Source: Nothophaeocryptopus gaeumannii (Eukaryota > Ascomycota > Dothideomycetes > Mycosphaerellales > Mycosphaerellaceae). From it: 64,000 nucleotides of DNA. Position numbers and translations under genes: made by a program. The DNA is taken from the NCBI GenBank assembly GCA_031771865.1, contig JASISA010000022.1, positions 2,232,001 to 2,296,000 on the forward strand, in the 5' to 3' direction. This document shows, piece after piece, positions 52,951 through 63,622 of the stretch (within the stretch, counting starts at the first letter, position 1; the number at the start of each line of letters is the position of its first letter). The notes under the pieces are model-generated. The model saw only the letters and a list, made by a program, of their open reading frames with translations, made no database searches and was not told the DNA's origin.

Positions 52951-55874
52951 ATGACCGCAGCAGCGCCCAATTGGGACCAGTCGGATGAGATACCACGATT
53001 GCAAAAGCGGGCTGATAGCATTCGCATCGCAAAATACGAAGGCATCAGCGCACGCGACCAGGCGCGGCAACATAATGGAGATGTTATCAATACCAATTAC
53101 AGTAGGCTTGACATACTAATATCGTGAATCCTGCTGATCTACTTCAAGACATCAATTACCAATACTCGGTTGCTCCCGGAGGACTGCCTTCCATAGATCC
53201 GGACGAGCTATTCCAGGACCTCATAGAAGCCGTAGCTGATGGACATACTGCTCGAGCTCGACTGCTCTTATTGCGAGGAGCGAGCTGTGACCGACTTGAT
53301 GACGACGGGCTTGCTCCATTACACCATGCGTGTCTCAGTGGATTCCAGGACACTACAGAGGTATTAATCCAGCACGGCGCCAATCTGGATATATTCAGCC
53401 CTACCTACGGGACGCCTCTGTGTCTTGCGGTCTTGAAGGAGCGATTGTCACTTGTGCAGACCCTGCTCAAATTCAGAGCGAAACTGAATGGGCCAGGTGG
53501 ACTGCTTGGCTCGTCGCTTCACGCTGCTTGCTTCACGGGAAGCATGGATCTCGTTCGGGTACTGCTTGATCATGGCGTCGATGCAGACATAACCCGAATC
53601 ACCAGGTGGCAAGAGCTGGAACGCTTGCGACAACCATCCACAGCATATACGAGCATGCTGCACACAGAATGCACTCCACTCTTCGTTGCCTCTCATCAAG
53701 GATTTACCGGTGTGGTTGAAGCTCTCATTAGCAGTGGTGCAAATATAGACGCGACCTGCAGAGATTGGGTGTTCGATCCAGCCAAGGATAGCTCGTATGA
53801 GACTGCGAAAAAGAGGCAACGCTGGGAAGGAGCCACTCCACTGATGTACGCTCTCAAAGCTGGCGAGATCTATGTTGTGGACGCTCTTGTCCGAAACGGT
53901 GCGAATACTAGTGTGCAAAATTCGGCTGGTCGTACCGCTTTGCATTGGGCAGTCAGATATGCGCCTCCCGAGACCATTCGTATCCTCTCTCCCCTTGACA
54001 CATTGGCATCTATGCGTGATGGCAACGGCCAGACAGCACTACAGCTAGCTGTGCTGCACGAAAAGGTAGACAGTATCTCAGCCCTAATCAGGAATGGCGC
54101 GCCAGTCAATGTGGAGCGATATGAGTCCTATGCTCCCTTGAGTATGGCTGCGTCTAAAGGACTTGCAGAGATTACTTCTATTCTGCTCCAGGGAGGAGCC
54201 GACGTCGATCACGCTGATGATCTTGGGTGGACGGCATTGATGCATGCTGCCGAGAAGGGGAATGCTGATTGCATCACGGTGTTGACGGGCCACAAAGCCT
54301 CGTTGGAACTTCGAAACCAGTATGGACTCCCTCCTATCGCCATTGCAGCGGATAATGGTCACTCGAAGTGCGTTCGGATCTTGGCTGAAGCCGGCGCAAA
54401 TATCAACGTTCGCTTTGGCAACAACAAGAACTGCACCTTGCATGCCGCAAGCTTGGGAAAGGCGTCTTGCGTTAAATTGCTGCTGGAACTAGACGCGCGA
54501 GTCGACATACACTCGCAGGCTTGGAAGGCCGCTTTCGACTTCGCAACGAACAATGGCCATCTTCGAACTGCGAGAATCATGGCGACCGCAGCGGAGGACG
54601 TTGATAAGCGTCATGGTCAGGGCAAAACGCTGTTGATGAAAGCTGCAGAGACCGACTACAGCGCGAATGTGCGAGAGCTGATACAAGGAGGCGCGAATGT
54701 AGACGTGCAATGCGATGAAGGTCGCACGGCTACATCGTACGCAGCTGGCCTTGGCCATATTGCGAGTTTGCGCCATTTGCTGGGTTCGGGAGCTGATCTA
54801 GCATTGGCAGACAACTACTCACGCACACCGCTGATCAGAGCTGCTGCTCACGGCCATGCAGAATGCGTTGCGGCCCTCCTCTGCGCTGACCAAAGCAAAG
54901 TCCGGAAAACAATCAACTCGCAAGATTCGAGTGGGAAGACTGCACTGCGATTGACGTGCTCGCCTCTTGGCTTCCACCTTGCTTAGCATAGATGGAATTC
55001 TCCCTGGAACTCGTAAACGTCAGGGTTGGACGGGAGTTTGGAAGAGGCGGGTGATGAGGGAAGGCGAAGTGAGGAGAGTGAAGGATAGCGGTATAAATAT
55101 AGGAATGGAGATATGGCAGGAAAGCGATTATATGAAATTCACGCTCACTGAGTGGGCGGCATAGATGCAACGAATACTAGCTTTTCCGCTGCAGAATCTG
55201 GCCATTTGGACTGTCTTGTCCACCTGATCGAGGCAAAGGCAGCACTCGACGTCAGAGGCCCGCAAGGCCTAACGCCATTAATGCGAGCGATTGAAAGCGA
55301 GCATACAGACTGCGCTTGCGAACTCATCGAAGCCGGAGCAGGTCTACGATTCAGAACTCCGTCAGACTGCACCGCGATGCACTTCGCTGCCAAGACAGGT
55401 GATGTCGCCGTCGTGAGACTCTTGATTCTCAGAGAAGCAGGTCTCGCGAGACACTCAAAGAAGTCGCCGTTCAGTATGGCGTGCGAACGTGGGCATCTTC
55501 TCATCGTGCAAGAGATCCTTCGCGGAGATCCAACGTACGAAATCGTTGGTAGCCTTGCCGCTGCAGCAAGGGAAGGCCACATGCCAGTAGTGAAGGAGAT
55601 GATGACACAAGAGCACGTCAGATACTCTCCTCACGCGATTGCCAATGCCATTGCGGCCGCTCGTCAAGCTAAACATGACGAGATTGCAAATTACATCAGT
55701 TTGCAGTCTTTCAATAAGCTGGGGCTAAAACATATCAAGCAGAAAAACAAGCTGGATGTGCCATTTGCCGGCGCAAAGCCTAGGTCGAACTCGGACACGA
55801 CACGAGATGAGAAATTGAAAGGTGGTCGACGTAGTCCTCGCGAAACGCACAGCGATCAAGACGACTCCCGGTAG
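52951..55874 (+). CDS. ankyrin-repeat protein, about 20 repeats
   Basis: Proposed exons 52951-53101, 53149-54955 and 55181-55874 give 883 residues. Intron 1 is 47 nt (GTAGGC, branch ATACTAAT, acceptor AAG). Intron 2 is 225 nt (GTGCTC...ATACTAG) and restores the ankyrin frame across an intervening stop. The first 50 residues are charged (YEGISARDQARQHNGDV). Then follow about 20 ankyrin repeats of about 33 residues, such as GLAPLHHACLSGFQDTTEVL, GWTALMHAAEKGNADCITVL and GLTPLMRAIESEHTDCACEL. The basic C-terminal tail is disordered. Large ankyrin proteins are common in plant-associated and saprophytic fungi, where they mediate protein-protein contacts. No specific partner is evident. If intron 2 is not used, the 3' part could be a separate gene. 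Confidence 0.78.
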
Positions 55875-56744
55875 GGTCTGGAAGACATTGTGGGAATGAA
55901 CCCATTGACTCTGTCCGATTCGCACCCACATCCGTGGTAATGAAGGGGCACCTCCAGACTCTAGCTCTTGTGAGAATGGAAGAGTCGTATGACGATGGCG
56001 CTGGAACGCGTCAGCGAAAACGCCCATTCGCAACTACGATCTTCTGGTAGGAGATAGCCACATTCGTGGATACACTTCTAAGACCCAACTCGTGCCCTGA
56101 CAAACCGGCCGGCCTTGATAGCTGAGACCCTCGAAAGCACCTTGGAGGCAGGACAACGGGCGAAAGCACGAACCGCCACACATGGCAGGTGGGCGTCTGC
56201 AGTCGGAGATTAAACGGATACGACATCATCTCACAGCATTGTAACAACACCATCACTAGCCGTCTACGCGGCCCTCGAGCTAAGACAGCTAAGCCGGGCG
56301 AAGCATTTGTACAAGACTTGCCGCGTGGCCCGACAAGTGCTTCACGAACGCCATTTGGCGGGAAGCTGCTTTGTAGATTCCGATGCACAGTCTGTGAGAT
56401 CGCATAGTTGATGGGAATTAGGGCCTCCGGCTGATCATAGACATGCACTGTTCGCTCGAAACGGAAGAAAGAGAGTGGCATCGCTTCACTGCGCACGCTC
56501 GGAGGCGAAACATGAGCAATGAAATTCGAGCTTACGGCATACTATGACTGCAACGCATCTGATGAAGAGCATGCCATTATATTGGGGGCTCTCCCGGTTA
56601 GACAGAGACGCGACATGAATAACGTTACAGTTCGCAACGTCGATTGACGGGAAAGCAGTATAAGAGGAAGCACCAATATCAACCATTCTGTCCAAGACAG
56701 CAATTTCCAATCCACCCTTCGACGTACCTGTAGCAGTCCCAACC
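55875..56744. other. intergenic region upstream of the first small secreted protein gene
   Basis: No supported gene. The last 90 bp contain a TATA-like element and a pyrimidine-rich leader. Confidence 0.45.
56659..56664 (+). promoter_or_regulatory. TATA-like element of secreted protein gene 1
   Basis: TATAAG lies about 85 nt upstream of the start codon, a usual distance for a fungal TATA box with a short leader. The second secreted-protein gene has the same hexamer about 95 nt from its start. Confidence 0.45.
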
Positions 56745-57063
56745 ATGAAGGTCGCAAATGTTATCTTCGCCGTCGCGGCATTTGCCGTTTTAGGTCAAAT
56801 GCGAGAGGCAGAAGAGTAACAACTCTGACAATGATGGAGATGATAAAGACGATGGAGGAGACAGCGGGTCGCATGGGAACAATGACACTGATAAAGACGA
56901 CGGAGGGCATGATGGAGGCAGCGGAGGACACGATGGTGGGAGCGGTGGGAGCGGAGGTAGCGGCGCGAAGTACACCTACACTTGGACCGGAATTCAGAAG
57001 TGCAAATCCAAATGCCAGAACAAAACCGGGAAGGGAGCGAAGTGTTCCTATGTCTGGTCATGA
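56745..57063 (+). CDS. small secreted Gly/Asp-rich protein with Cys-containing C-terminus, copy 1
   Basis: ATG 56745 starts a typical signal peptide (MKVANVIFAVAAFAVL). The rest of the protein lies one register over: an acidic Gly/Asp/Ser/His linker (about 45 residues) and a C-terminal basic module beginning YTYTWTGIQKCKSKCQ and containing three Cys, ending at the TGA 57061-57063. A 55-nt intron (56794-56848; donor GTCAAA, branch CTCTGAC, acceptor AAG) would join both parts into 87 residues. The donor is weak. Alternatively a 1-nt indel sits just after the signal peptide; that reading adds a fourth Cys (VKCERQ). The C-terminal module matches copy 2 (Y-[TS]-W-x2-[IV]-[QR]-x-C). A secreted, effector-like or wall-associated role is possible but unproven. 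Confidence 0.55.
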
Positions 57064-58020
57064 TGGCCTGTTGTTGGCGAAACCTGAGGATGAGGTTGCA
57101 TGGTGCTGCAACAAACCACACTCCTTTCCAAACAGAGTCGCAAGTCCGTAAGGACTCAGCTGAACCGCATCACTAGCTGCATGCCTTTACAGAATATCGA
57201 GGAAGCTCGCTTGTGGCTCCTCATGGCTTCTTGTACGCTTTCACGGCGTCGAATGGGATCGATGTGCCTTTTGTCATCGGTCAAACCCACCCCTTTTCCA
57301 CAGGGCAATTCGCCCGAATCGGACATCATCAGGGAACATGCAGCAGCCCAATCTGTCTCGAAACCTCCGCATGTCAGCAAGTATCAAAGAACGTGGCTTG
57401 GTGGAAGGCTTGTGGGGAGACAGGTTGTGTCTCCTCGTTGTCAAATGTTCGGGAGTGCGGACAGGTCTGATCGAGAGATATTGATTCATGGAACTAAGTG
57501 CCTTGATCGATACAGGCAACAAGGCCGGGAAAAGTGGTAATCAAGTCTAGATCACTCATCCGTTCATCGCCATAGAAACGGGAAGCATTTCAGCTTATTC
57601 AACGCAGTCGATCAGCCTTTGATGCCAGGCCGAGACAAACCTCTTCAGGTTTCGGGCACCGCTATCACACAGCATCCGGCCAAGCAGTCAAGACGGCCAC
57701 TTTTCAATAGTTTCAGCTTGACGGCGTCGATAGTTGCAAGAGCAAAAGACAGTGGCGAACATTGCGATAACTCGATACGAAGAGTCCTTTCACCCAGCGA
57801 GCACTTCCACTACATGGCGGCTGCGGTGCTGCTCTCGCCGCTGACTAGATCTCGAAGGGCTTCATGAGGTTGAGACCGAGGTGGTCGAGAAGGATGAGCT
57901 GGAGGAGGAAGGGCGATGGTATAAGACTGACCATGGCAGACTTGGAAATATCGATCATAAAAACGACGATCAACAACCACCATCAAAACTAGATCCCATA
58001 CCTCTTCTCATCAAACAATA
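57064..58020. other. spacer between the two secreted-protein paralogues
   Basis: 957 bp without a supported gene. An 85-codon plus frame at 57213-57470 contains six Cys but has no signal peptide and overlaps longer frames. Confidence 0.4.
57920..57925 (+). promoter_or_regulatory. TATA-like element of secreted protein gene 2
   Basis: TATAAG about 95 nt upstream of the ATG at 58021, matching the arrangement at copy 1. Confidence 0.45.
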
Positions 58021-58514
58021 ATGAAATCACCTCCATTCTCTTCACTCTCGGCGCCATTGCCCTAGGCGTCGAAGCCACTCGTGTCCGAGCTGGTTCGCGA
58101 TGCCATTCAGATGATATCGGCGACTATGCTTGCTCGCTGAACAACAATTTGCGGGTAAGTCCACTCCACCCCACTCCAGTCAACCCCCAATGAATTACTT
58201 CTATCTCATCCACGTAGTGCTTTATGCACTAACTCCCATCATCGCTATCCTCCGCACCTACCAATCCTTCCACATCGAACTAACCCCGCTCTGCTTCCCA
58301 GCTCCAATGCCAACGCGACAGGAACAACATCGGAGGCGGTAGCGGTAGCGGGGGACGAGATGGCGACGATGAAGACGATGACAATTACTCCTGGCGTCAA
58401 GTTAGGGACTGCAGGAATACTGATATTAACAATGGCCGAGGAGGGAGATGCAACAATAGGACCAATCGATGTGAGAACAACAATCATAACGGGGGCGATG
58501 GGGGGGAGGGTTGA
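58021..58514 (+). CDS. small secreted Cys-rich protein, copy 2, with a frameshift right after the start codon
   Basis: A coherent coding frame reads a classic signal-peptide core (TSILFTLGAIALGVEA), then a short Cys-containing segment (RCHSDDIGDYACSLNNNL). A 147-nt intron follows (58155-58301; GTAAGT, branch GAACTAAC, acceptor CCCAG). After it come QCQRDRNN, a Gly/Asp-rich linker and YSWRQVRDCRNTDINN with further Cys, ending at TGA 58512-58514. Six Cys are expected in the mature protein. The only nearby ATG (58021) is out of register by one base: ATGAAATCACC would need one more A in its A-run. Either one base was lost (gene decay or assembly error), or the start lies in an unseen upstream exon. 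Confidence 0.55.
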
Positions 58515-58665
58515 TTGAGATGGCTAGTGGGCCAATTGCCATGGAGCCTTCGAAAGGGTTTGATTCCATATGAAGGGGATTGAGTTCCGGATTGATGTTT
58601 TACGAGATGAATGGATGGTAGAAGCGACGATAGTCACTCATTTGAATCTCAAGTCGCCTGGTGAA

Positions 58666-58689
58666 GCAGGATCGAGTCCTGCCAGACCA
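58666..58689 (+). other. tRNA 3'-half-like sequence
   Basis: GCAGGATCGAGTCCTGC forms a perfect 5-bp stem around a T-loop-like heptamer and is followed by CAGACCA, as in the T arm and acceptor 3' strand of a tRNA. No matching 5' acceptor strand (TGGTCTG) or D arm was found upstream, so at best it is a fragment. The rest of 58515-58796 is the 3' flank of two convergent genes and shows nothing else. Confidence 0.3.
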
Positions 58690-58796
58690 ATTCTTTAGCA
58701 TTTCTTTTACGTTCTATTGGGTCTGTATCATCTATTCATCCCACATAAGGAACTTCTATGATCATCGTAGTCCTCATAAGTCGGGAGCAAGCTTTC

Positions 58797-60208
58797 TTAA
58801 GGCTTCCCAATCAACTCCGGAATCTTCGTGGCAGGTGTCCCAGCCTTAGCACCTCTTCCGCCAAAACCCCAACGGATCTGGTTTGGCATATTCACATGCA
58901 AACCGAGCTCATCACCCCAAGCGAAGACAAGACCAGGGTTCTTTTGGAAGCCGCGACCGACAGTAACCATGTCCAGACCTTCTTCCTCGAGCAGCTTGTT
59001 TGCCAGCTTTGCATTCTCGATCGAACCTACTGATCCGACAGCCATCTTGTTGCCAACAGCCTTCTTCGCCTTGATGGCGAATGGAGATTGATAGGCAGGT
59101 CCGACATGAGGGTGCTGAGCTGGGTGGTTGCCACCGGAAGAAACATCGAGCATATCGACGCCACGCTCGGCAAGAAGAGGTGCCAGCTTGGCGGTGTCGT
59201 CTGGAGTCCAGGACTCTGGGAAGTCTTTGTTCTCCTCCAGCCAGTCAGTGGCACTGATTCGGAGGAAAAGAGGCATGTCCTTTGGAATGGTCGCACGAGT
59301 CTCCTCGACGATCTCCAAGGTAAGTCGAGTTCGGTTCTCCCAGCTACCGCCATACTTATCAGTTCGCTTGTTGCTCACTGGAGATATGAAGGAATGCAGC
59401 AAGTAGCCGTGAGCATTGTGGATCTCGATAGCATCAAAGCCTGCCTTCAGCGCTCGCTTGACAGAGTCGTTGAAAGCCTTCTTCAAAGTGGCGATATCGT
59501 CAAGGGTCATTTCTTTCGGCGTGGCGTGCTTGTCATTCCATGGAATAGCAGACGGTCCCCAAACGTCGTTAGGCCAGCCATTGGCGTCTTCATTGGCAAT
59601 ATCTCCAGAGCTCAACCATGGTGCAACAGTGCTTGCCTTACGACCAGCGTGGGCAAGCTGAATCATGATCTTCTGGTTCTGGCTGTGTACGAATTCGACA
59701 ACCGATGCTATTGGGGCGATCTGGCTATCCTTCCAGAGACCGACATCCTCCGGAGTGATACGGCCATTGGCTGTGACACCGGTGGCTTCGATACAAGTGA
59801 GACCCGGACCGCGCTGGGCAATGCCACCAATATGTGTCTTGTGCCACTGTGATCATGTCAGTATCACACGAAAACTCTCGATCAAGGACTCAACTTACAT
59901 CCGTGTAGTGACCATCCTGTGCGGAATACTGACACAATGGGCTCAGCATAATACGGTTTTGAAGGAGCTGTTGACCATTAGCATCAATCCTTAGGCATGC
60001 CGCTTTAATGTCGACGTACAAGGCCTCGGAGCTGCAGAGGCTTGAAGAGTTTGGGAAGATTCTTCTCTCCTTCGGCGAGAATCGCTGTACCCGCCGGAGG
60101 GTCTTGAAGAGGAGTGAAGTATGATATGCCCGGCGCGGGCCTGTTCTGATGCTCATCGGCCGTCTTTTGTGATGGCTTATCGCTGACGTTGTGGTGGGAG
60201 GTCGACAT
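58797..60208 (-). CDS. NADH:flavin oxidoreductase, Old Yellow Enzyme family (YqjM-like)
   Basis: Three exons on the minus strand, 60208-60020, 59967-59899 and 59846-58797, separated by 52-nt introns (GTACGT...CAACAG; GTAAGT...ATCACAG), give 435 residues. The TIM-barrel shows the class III OYE landmarks: Cys75 and Tyr77 in MLSPLCQYSAQDG, QLAHAGRKAS, and the substrate-binding pair His229/His232 in EIHNAHGYLLHSFISP. Further on are DVSSGGNHPA and the phosphate-binding TVGRGFQKNPGLVFAWGDEL. Such FMN enzymes reduce activated C=C bonds with NAD(P)H. The physiological substrate is unknown. The short second exon (23 codons) carries the active-site Cys and must be spliced in. The first 45 residues are a non-conserved extension. 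The start is the first ATG. Confidence 0.95.
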
Positions 60209-60840
60209 CTTGGTTGCTTAATGTCAAGTGAGAGGAAGGTGTTGGTTGACTTTGATCGTTTCGTCTGAATAAAAGGTGAAGTCAAGGCCTGGGCAGAAGA
60301 ATATATAGAAAGCCAATGGCAATGGCAAAAGTCATTCGGGGTCGTGATTTTTAATGCAGTGTCGTCATTCCTCCGGCAGTGACAACTCGCTGAAGGTCTC
60401 AATTGAGTGGTCAAGCCGAGATTTACCCGAGATCCTGCACGATCAGAGCTTAATCAGCTGGCAAGAGCCCTGGAACCATTTAAACAGCACATGCAAGTCA
60501 TCTACTTGCATTTCGTCCTGCCTATTCCCACTGTTATCGTCGACTTAGCTGCCAGCGATACCAAGTCAGAGCTGGCAGCGCTGTACAATCAAGCGAATTT
60601 GCACTGACAGCAGCTGCCAAAGGCCGAATTCTGAAAACTTCCCTGAAGTCGGAGAAGATCTCAGGTGATATGACATGGATTGCTGCTCTCGATATTCTGC
60701 CGTGACTTTGATGACGGGACGTTCGTCACGATGCTGTGACTCCGTGAACAATCCGCGACGGATCGTCAATAGCGCTAATATGCGCACCTTTGCTGAGCCA
60801 ACGATGAACAGTCTCTTCGGCAGCACATGCTATTTGCTCA
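60209..60840. other. intergenic region between two minus-strand genes
   Basis: Promoter of the OYE gene (TATA element listed separately) and 3' flank of the HET gene. Nothing else seen. Confidence 0.45.
60302..60307 (-). promoter_or_regulatory. TATA box of the OYE gene
   Basis: TATATA on the minus strand about 95 nt upstream of the start codon. A CCAAT-type sequence lies a few bases further upstream (about 60313). Confidence 0.55.
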
Positions 60841-62894
60841 TCATCGAACAAAGATATCCCTCGGTTCGGTCCACTGATCCATACCCAGAGCTTCGCCGTC
60901 CATAATACCTTGGACATATGCCTCTCCGATCAGGGTGTAAGTATCACGATCTCCACTGGGATGAGGTCGCAAGACATAAGGCACACCAGAACCCATGATA
61001 ATATACACGAGATCGCCTTCTTGCGTTCCAAATGGTGCCAGTCCAATGTAGCCAGTCGCTGTCACTACGCATACTCTGCCTCGTGTTGGACCTAACGTCA
61101 GCGTATGTCGAGGATCATGGGAGCCCAGGTCGGAGCGTAGATCGTGCTCATCGAGCAGACTGTGTCTACGTCGCGGCTTCGGCCGAATTTTCGAACTACT
61201 CGATGATCCGCAATCGCATTCGTAGTATCCTTGCCCTGGTGGATGTCAGCAACATTATTGCATCGTAAAAATGAGTCCGACACGTACCGCACAGACTAAG
61301 GTCTCGACACATGCCCTGGAATGCGTCGAGCCTTGCGGTACTGCCCGGAGACTGGACGATGCGTGAATCGGCAATGAAATTTGCCTCTTTCCACCACAAT
61401 CGAATCATGGTGCTCGAGGCCTGGACTGAGCTCGATGATACATTGTACGCCAACTGGGTGGTACCAGCGACGCCAACAGTGTCAAGCAACTTGCCGCAAA
61501 GGCGGAGTCCGGTATCAAAATGCCAGTCGATCTCGAGCTCATCGCCACCTGCTTCGAACAGTGGCTGGAAGATCAGAGGTCTGGATTTGAGATTGGCAGT
61601 CCAGTCTGGCACCCAAGAGTGGAGATCTGGGCGACGGTTATGGATACCAGCACATGACAAGAGAACCAGGGCTTGACGGGCTTCCTTGGTGTTGGAGGAT
61701 AGTCTGCCATCGCCCGCGTCAGCGAGTCTACGTGCATCGAGGACAATGTCCATGGCGAATTGAGTAAATATGTGTTCAGGTGATAGGTCGTAATCCGGTG
61801 TCAATTGGTGGTTGCTCAAACCTAAGAGAGCCTGTCGCGATCGTAATATGAGCACCATTCAAAGATGTGGGGAGCTGGGTACTTACATAGACCTTGTCGC
61901 GTGGATCTGTGGCACCCAAGTTTCTAGACATGAGAAGCAGATCCAAGAGATCGGTGGCATTCGTGTCGTCCAAATTTGGACTGGATGTGCTGATCTGATC
62001 GTGTAGAAGCGTGTCGGTGTCATCCATAATGGATATAGAGCTAGCACGGTCTCTCTGGAGGTGCTGGTGCCTTTTTCTGATGCGATTGATTCGAGAGAAT
62101 GGGAGCTCCCATGCGCTTGTCGTTGGGTCCCGGTGGAAGTGAGAGGCGCTCGGGCCTTCAAGCACGGCGACTACCAGCTCTAGCTCATCCGAGCTGATTC
62201 TATTTGACTGAGTCCTGTCTCCTAGTACAACTTCCACATTAGGATTCAGGACAACTTCTTGGACAATCCAGGTCCTCCAAAACCAAGGTCTTCTGAGGAT
62301 TGCTCCGAGTGCCTGCCACTTTCTATCATCGCTTTTGGGAAGGCCCGGACTGGATAGCAGAGAGGGGCCAAACCGGTCTAAATTGCTTTTACACAGACTT
62401 GAAAGCTGTTCAGCCAACTGCATACCTGCGCGGGAATTCTGTGCGTGGCCACCGAGCCACACCAGAACCTTCTTGGCGCTCTTGAAGATCTTGCCCATAA
62501 GATTGACTTGCTGGTTCCGCTCCGGTAGACTCTCCTGCCAAATACATATTTGATCCACCCACAGCACGACATCAAGCGTCGAATCTCGAAAGTGCTCCAG
62601 AGCTTCATAGAGGGTCTGAGTAACTTTGAGACGCTTGCCGTTGCAGACAACAGATTTGCTTCGTGCTCCGTTTCCCCAGGTATAAGACAAGGCATCGTAC
62701 TGCTCGCGGGCTTCTTGTCCTGGGCGAGAGAGCCAAGATTCGTACAGCTCGATGGCGATACCTCGCGATCCCGGCTTGATTTTGGCGAGACGTATGCCAT
62801 TTTTCTTATCTCTCAGAGGAGCATCGCGACCGTAGCTGAAGTCCAGAAGCTCTGGTCCGCTATTGTTCGGGCTTTTCCATCGGGCAAGACTCAT
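60841..62894 (-). CDS. heterokaryon-incompatibility (HET) domain protein
   Basis: Three exons on the minus strand, 62894-61887, 61831-61288 and 61235-60841, with introns of 55 and 52 nt (GTAAGT...GCGACAG; GTACGT...CCACCAG), encode 648 residues. The HET domain covers about residues 40-200: REQYDALSYTWGNGARSK, the signature LDVVLWVDQICIWQESLPER and KKVLVWLGGHAQNS. A helical domain follows, with DLLLMSRNLGATDPRDKVYA just at the first splice and IHNRRPDLHSWVPDWTANL. The C-terminal module has a small Cys cluster (YYECDCGSSSS) and the family's closing motif GDLVYIIMGSGVPYVLRP. Many such proteins exist in Pezizomycotina. A subset triggers cell death when incompatible strains fuse. The HET domain resembles TIR-like effector domains. 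Whether this one acts in recognition is unknown. Confidence 0.93.
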
Positions 62895-63622
62895 GCTGGT
62901 GGAAAATCCTCTCGGGTAAAGAGTATCTCATGGTGGCCGCGCTCTGTAGTATGCCGTCGTCAGATGTCGGGGAGTCGAGAGTGCTCCGTCCGTACTCGAG
63001 AATTGCCCGATCATCATAGGTAGATGGACGGCGATGGTGTGTCTGTACCAGTGCTGACGCGAAGTTGGAAGCTAGAGAGCTGCCGTGGCATCTGAAGGCG
63101 CTTGGGCCTTGGCATTTTCAATCAATCTCTGGTCGAGCTTGACGACCCTTTCAATGAGACAAAAGAGAGCCGCATAATAATAAAAAACATCTTCGCCTTG
63201 AAACAACTCAGCCTTTCACGCTCAAGAGTTCCCTTATTGAGGCCACCTCCTCTTTGACTTTCATCCAAAATATCCACCAACACTCGACCAACGTGCTAGT
63301 CAGCCACAAGAAGGATCTCAGTCTGTATAAATGCCATCAATATTCAAGAAAACCTCCATCAAAATGACGGCGCTTAACGGCCTTGGATAGCGGGTCTCCA
63401 TAAATGTCCGACGGTATCCCTTGAACTGCATCTGATCGTCTCCTTAGACTGCACGCTTGATGCATATCTTCTACGTCTCTGTCGCCTCCAGAGCCAGTTC
63501 TCCAACAGCAGGTCTACACTTGACGGCATACTCTCGTTCACATTCCTTAGTCGTCCCTGTTCCTGGCTCTCTCGCACTACCAGACTTCTACCGATCCACC
63601 TGGCAAGGCTGAGACATCCATC
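62895..63622. other. divergent promoter region
   Basis: Between the HET gene start (minus) and the membrane protein gene (plus). The last 300 bp are pyrimidine-rich. No element that I can name. Confidence 0.45.

Noticed and set aside
57213..57470. 85-codon Cys-rich frame between the two secreted-protein genes
   Set aside because: Six Cys are tempting, but there is no signal peptide, linker or shared YxW motif, and longer frames overlap.
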